A DNA stretch of 8,383 bases from an uncultured Pseudoflavonifractor sp. (GTDB lineage: Bacteria > Bacillota_A > Clostridia > Oscillospirales > Oscillospiraceae). The position numbers and the translations under genes were made by a program. Below are positions 5,416 through 8,383 of the stretch, piece by piece. Every line of letters starts with the position of its first letter. Position 1 is the first letter of the stretch. Location: contig CANPNN010000050.1 of assembly GCA_947575475.1 (NCBI GenBank), positions 1 to 8,383 on the forward strand, read 5' to 3'. Under the pieces are notes generated by a model. The model was given only the letters and a program-made list of their open reading frames with translations. It was not told the DNA's origin and did not search any database.

Positions 5416-7752
5416 ATGAAAACCAAGAGCAAGCGTTTTGCGGCGATGTCTCTTGCACTGGCTTTGGCCGTTTCAGCGGCAGGCTGCCAGAGCAAGGAGC
5501 CGGAAGCCACCACACCGGAGGCGGGGATCTATACCCCCGGTACATACAAGGCTGAGGCCCAAGGCTTTGGCGGCGCGGTCACCGTGGAGATGACCTTTGA
5601 CGCGGAAAAGATCACGGAAGTAAAGATCGTGGGTGACGAGGAGACCGAAGGCATTGGCAGCAATGCTGTGGCCGATATGCCTCAGCAGATCATGGACGCC
5701 CAGAGCGCCGAGGTAGACGGTGTGTCCGGCGCCACCATGACCAGCACCGCCGTCCGCACCGCCGCCGCCGATTGTATCGCGCAGGCCAAGGGCGAGAGCG
5801 CCGACGCCGGCGTGAAGATGGCCCCCGGCAAGTATACCGCTTACGCGGAGAGCTACCGGGCGCGGGATGGACTCAATGTGACGGTGGAGGTCTCTGAGAC
5901 AGAGATCCTGTCCATCGACGTGGATAAGGTGAATACCTCCGATACTCCCACCATCCTTCAGGCCGCCATTGATAAGCTGATCCCCAGAATTTTGGAGCAT
6001 CAGTCGGTGAGCATTGACGCCATCACCGGCGCTACCGCCTCCTCCAACGCCATCAAGATGGCCACTACCACCGCCTTGACCGAGGCACTGAAGGCCGGCG
6101 GCAGTGATGCCAGCGCCATTAAGAGCTTCCAAGTGGCTCCCGAGAAAAAGGGCGGCAGTGAGACCATCGACACCGAGGTGCTGGTCATTGGTATGGGCGG
6201 TTCCGGCACCACCGCCGCCATGTCCGCTGCGGAGCGGGGGCTGAAGGTGCTGGCCATCGATAAGGCCGGTAAGTACGGCGGCACCTCCTCCATCACGTCT
6301 GAGGGCCTCTTCGTCAATCCTCCCAAGTTCCAAGAGGAGCATAACGGCGGCAAGGACTACACCGACGCCGACGTGATGTATAACGCTTGGGTAGAGTACG
6401 ATGAGGGCGACGGCAAGGAGGAGGTCATCCACCGGATGATCTATGAATCGGGCCAAGTGCTGGACTGGCTGGTCTATGACCACGGCTTCCAGTTTGCCGA
6501 GCCTCTCCGGGGCTTTACCCCCAGCGATGTGTACGATACCAAGTACCAGTGGCTGCCCAATGACATTATGTACAACAAGGCGGAGATCGGCACCTACTTT
6601 GACGGTATTTATGAAGATTTCGTGGAAGCGGGCGGCGAATATATGCTGGAGACCGAGGGCTATGAGCTTCTCACCGACGCCAACGGCAATGTGGTGGGCG
6701 CCAAGGCCCGGGATCTGGTGGATGGCACAGAGTACACCATCAACGCCAAAGCGGTGGTCATCGCCTGCGGCGGTTATGCGGGCAACCCTGAGTTAGTGGA
6801 GGAGATGCTGGAGGAGACCTACTTCCCCATCAAGGGCCAGTGGAAGCAGGTCGGTTCCCTCCAGAACGACGGCAAGATGTTTGAGGCCGCTCTGGCCATC
6901 GGTGCCGGCACTTACAACAACAGCATGGCCCCCGAGGTCCACAACTCCGGCACAGAGACTTGGCTTACTGCCGATCCTCAGTTTGAGCAGCACTTCATTG
7001 AGGGCGAGGTAGGCGAGGTTTTGGGCCGCCCCGCTTGGTGGACGGAGGCCGATCTGCCCGCCAACTTGGGCTGGAGCGCCAACTCCTTGGCTGTAGATAA
7101 GAACGGCAAGCGTTTTGTGGCTGAGACAGGCGTGTCCTTCCTCGATCCGTGGATCGCCGGCCCCAACTATTACAGCATTTGGAGCCAGAGCCAGTTGGAC
7201 GACATCGCCGCTAACGGCCTGAAGGTGGACAACGCCGGTCCCTCCGCCGCGTTCTTGGGTTCCGGCCATCAGATCCCGATGGGAACTCCTGTACCCAATG
7301 TGGATAAGGTGATGGAGGCCGCTGAGAAGGCGGGCATGGTGGTGAAGGCCGACACCATTGAGGAGCTGGCTACCAAGCTGGGGATGGACAGCGCCACCTT
7401 GGCCAAGACGGTCAGTGACTATAACGGCTACTGCGACAGCGGGGTAGACGCCGAGTTCGGCAAGCCCGCCGAGCTTCTGGAGAAGGTGGACGGCGGCCCC
7501 TACTATGGCGTCATCATGGCCTCTTACTGCTATGACACCTGCGGCGGCCTGAACATCAACGAGCATCTGGAGGTCCTGCGGGAGAGCGATGAGAGCGTTA
7601 TTGAGGGCCTCTATGCGGTAGGCACCGGCTCTATGGGCGTTCTCTTTACCGAGAAGAAGCCCTATGTGACCTACGGCGGCGCCAACAACGGCTGGGGCAT
7701 GGTCTCCGGCTACCTCTGCGGTCAGGAGATCGCCGATAAGTTGGGCAAGTAA
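5416..7752 (+). CDS. Extracellular flavinylated FAD-dependent reductase, lipoprotein with two FMN-binding domains
   Basis: The product has 778 residues. A lipoprotein signal (Lys2, Lys4, Lys6, Arg7, hydrophobic 9-22, lipobox SAAGC with Cys24) predicts anchoring on the outer membrane face. Two FMN_bind domains follow. One, at about 40-126, has DGVSGAT (101-107); the other, at about 138-226, has DAITGAT (201-207). These are ApbE flavinylation motifs, with covalent FMN expected on Thr107 and Thr207. From about 252 comes an FAD_binding_2 fumarate-reductase-like domain with the dinucleotide motif VIGMGGSGTTAA (257-268) and GGTSSITSEG (288-297). Known relatives (fumarate, urocanate and other extracellular reductases) reduce an unsaturated acceptor for anaerobic respiration, with electrons passing from membrane quinol or donor through FMN to FAD. 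By eye, His365 of Shewanella fumarate reductase has a counterpart (His509), but Arg402, His504 and Arg544 do not, so fumarate is an unlikely substrate. It has its own consensus promoter with an operator, and its codon use (mostly GGC for Gly, AAG for Lys) suggests high expression. Substrate is unknown. Confidence 0.92.
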   Translation: MKTKSKRFAAMSLALALAVSAAGCQSKEPEATTPEAGIYTPGTYKAEAQGFGGAVTVEMTFDAEKITEVKIVGDEETEGIGSNAVADMPQQIMDAQSAEVDGVSGATMTSTAVRTAAADCIAQAKGESADAGVKMAPGKYTAYAESYRARDGLNVTVEVSETEILSIDVDKVNTSDTPTILQAAIDKLIPRILEHQSVSIDAITGATASSNAIKMATTTALTEALKAGGSDASAIKSFQVAPEKKGGSETIDTEVLVIGMGGSGTTAAMSAAERGLKVLAIDKAGKYGGTSSITSEGLFVNPPKFQEEHNGGKDYTDADVMYNAWVEYDEGDGKEEVIHRMIYESGQVLDWLVYDHGFQFAEPLRGFTPSDVYDTKYQWLPNDIMYNKAEIGTYFDGIYEDFVEAGGEYMLETEGYELLTDANGNVVGAKARDLVDGTEYTINAKAVVIACGGYAGNPELVEEMLEETYFPIKGQWKQVGSLQNDGKMFEAALAIGAGTYNNSMAPEVHNSGTETWLTADPQFEQHFIEGEVGEVLGRPAWWTEADLPANLGWSANSLAVDKNGKRFVAETGVSFLDPWIAGPNYYSIWSQSQLDDIAANGLKVDNAGPSAAFLGSGHQIPMGTPVPNVDKVMEAAEKAGMVVKADTIEELATKLGMDSATLAKTVSDYNGYCDSGVDAEFGKPAELLEKVDGGPYYGVIMASYCYDTCGGLNINEHLEVLRESDESVIEGLYAVGTGSMGVLFTEKKPYVTYGGANNGWGMVSGYLCGQEIADKLGK

Positions 7753-7765
7753 GAAAAATAGGAAG

Positions 7766-7802
7766 AAAAACGCCTGTACTCGAAAGAGTACAGGCGTTTT
7801 TT
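7766..7802. terminator. Bidirectional rho-independent terminator between convergent genes
   Basis: A perfect 16-bp inverted repeat (7766-7781 and 7786-7801, core ACGCCTGTACTC) is closed by a GAAA tetraloop. A T run ends the plus-strand copy, and the A run at 7766-7770 gives a T run on the minus strand. It lies 13 nt after the reductase stop and 11 nt from the stop of the converging NlpC/P60 gene, so it can serve both. Confidence 0.93.
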
Positions 7803-7813
7803 ATGGGATTTCC

Positions 7814-8383
7814 TTAAAAATAGCTTCCCACCCCGGTGAGCTTTTCCTTCAGGTCGGCCCGGAAGTCGGGGGCTTCGGGGTCCAGACTGTTGAAGGTCAC
7901 CCCGTCGTCCCCGGCCCTGCCGGTGGAGTGGATGTACCGACCGTTCCCTATATACATGGCCACATGACCGGGGAAAAACATAAGGTCGCCGGGGCCGATA
8001 TCCTTCAGGTCAATGGCGTGGATGGGGAAGCCATCCTTGATGGAGGCGTCCCGGTAGATGACGATACCGTTCAGGAGGTAGCTCATGGACACCAGACCTG
8101 AGCAGTCCACCCCCAGGGGGGTCTTGCCGCCCCAGCGGTAGTGGGTCCGGGCAAAGAGCATAGCGGTATCCACCAGTCGCTGCCGCAGCTCCGCCTCGGG
8201 CAGGTCGATGGGTTTATCATAGTAAGTATCCAGCCAGCTGGAGCGGACATAGCCCTGAGCCCCGTCGGGGAGGGAGACACACTGCCAGCCTGTAGGCTTG
8301 CCGGTCTCAGGGTCGGTCTCGGGGGGCAGGGTCACCGCCACCACCGCCCCCATGGGGAGGGTGACGATGGGCCAGGACTGGAC
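7814..8383 (-). CDS. SH3b-NlpC/P60 cell-wall endopeptidase (5' end cut by window edge)
   Basis: The minus-strand frame is open to the right edge and ends with TAA at 7814-7816, giving the last 189 residues. The methionine at 8351-8353 is internal: the frame and the domain continue upstream of it. Fragment residues 1-55 look like the end of a bacterial SH3 domain (GWQCVSLPDGAQGYVRSSWL at 32-51). Residues about 66-189 are an NlpC/P60 catalytic domain with YRWGGKTPLGVDCSG (82-96, nucleophile Cys94), GHVAMYIG (139-146, His140) and YIHSTG (150-155, His152 as third residue). The order SH3b then NlpC/P60, with WGG before DCSG and RDAS at 111-114, resembles YkfC-type gamma-D-glutamyl-L-diamino acid endopeptidases that cut peptidoglycan stem peptides or recycle muropeptides. 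Whether it is secreted cannot be seen because the N-terminus lies outside. It converges on the reductase and shares the terminator at 7766-7802. Confidence 0.93.
   Translation of the reverse strand, partial: VQSWPIVTLPMGAVVAVTLPPETDPETGKPTGWQCVSLPDGAQGYVRSSWLDTYYDKPIDLPEAELRQRLVDTAMLFARTHYRWGGKTPLGVDCSGLVSMSYLLNGIVIYRDASIKDGFPIHAIDLKDIGPGDLMFFPGHVAMYIGNGRYIHSTGRAGDDGVTFNSLDPEAPDFRADLKEKLTGVGSYF

Noticed and set aside
5473..6483. Minus-strand open frame of 336 codons opposite the reductase
   Set aside because: It is a complementary-strand shadow of a GC-rich gene with no recognisable domain or ribosome binding site.
5416..7752. Plain annotation as fumarate reductase flavoprotein
   Set aside because: The fold and FAD motif fit, but the catalytic arginine and two dicarboxylate-binding positions appear to be replaced, so a substrate-specific name is not justified.

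Overview
The window looks like chromosome of a fairly high-GC anaerobic Firmicute of the gut Oscillospiraceae/Clostridia type. This is inferred from strong AGGAGG-type ribosome binding sites, an SLH-domain surface protein, a C_GCAxxG_C_C family protein, an NlpC/P60 cell-wall hydrolase and a lipoprotein flavin reductase with FMN-binding domains. No mobile element, CRISPR array, tRNA or rRNA was seen. Species assignment is not possible from the sequence alone.

Layout. (1) Positions 1-869, minus strand: most of a D-2-hydroxyacid dehydrogenase gene, cut by the left edge. (2) Positions 870-987: a divergent intergenic region with two back-to-back sigma-A-type promoters and a dyad centred between them. 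(3) Positions 988-5259, plus strand: an apparent four-gene run of an exported SLH-domain protein, recG, a small cysteine-motif protein and a TetR-family regulator, with gaps of 46, 25 and 31 nt, closed by a rho-independent terminator at 5282-5310. (4) Positions 5311-5415: an AT-rich regulatory region with a perfect-consensus promoter (TTGACA, 17 bp, TATAAT) and, over the expected transcription start, three alternating TGAAC/GTTCA half-sites forming two overlapping perfect palindromes. (5) Positions 5416-7752: a 778-residue lipoprotein reductase with two FMN-binding domains, each carrying an ApbE-type flavinylation motif, followed by an FAD-dependent fumarate-reductase-like domain. (6) Positions 7766-7802: a terminator able to work in both directions. 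(7) Positions 7814-8383, minus strand: the C-terminal part of an SH3b-NlpC/P60 endopeptidase, cut by the right edge.

The most interesting unit is tetR, operator and reductase (about 4663-7752). The reductase is predicted to sit on the outer face of the membrane and to pass electrons through two covalent FMNs to an FAD active site that reduces a small molecule. By eye, the C-terminal domain lacks the catalytic arginine and two substrate-binding residues of fumarate reductase, so it probably reduces something other than fumarate. The neighbouring TetR protein may sense that substrate and release a strong promoter. The electron-supply genes (ApbE, NADH dehydrogenase, quinone enzymes) are not in the window and would have to be elsewhere.
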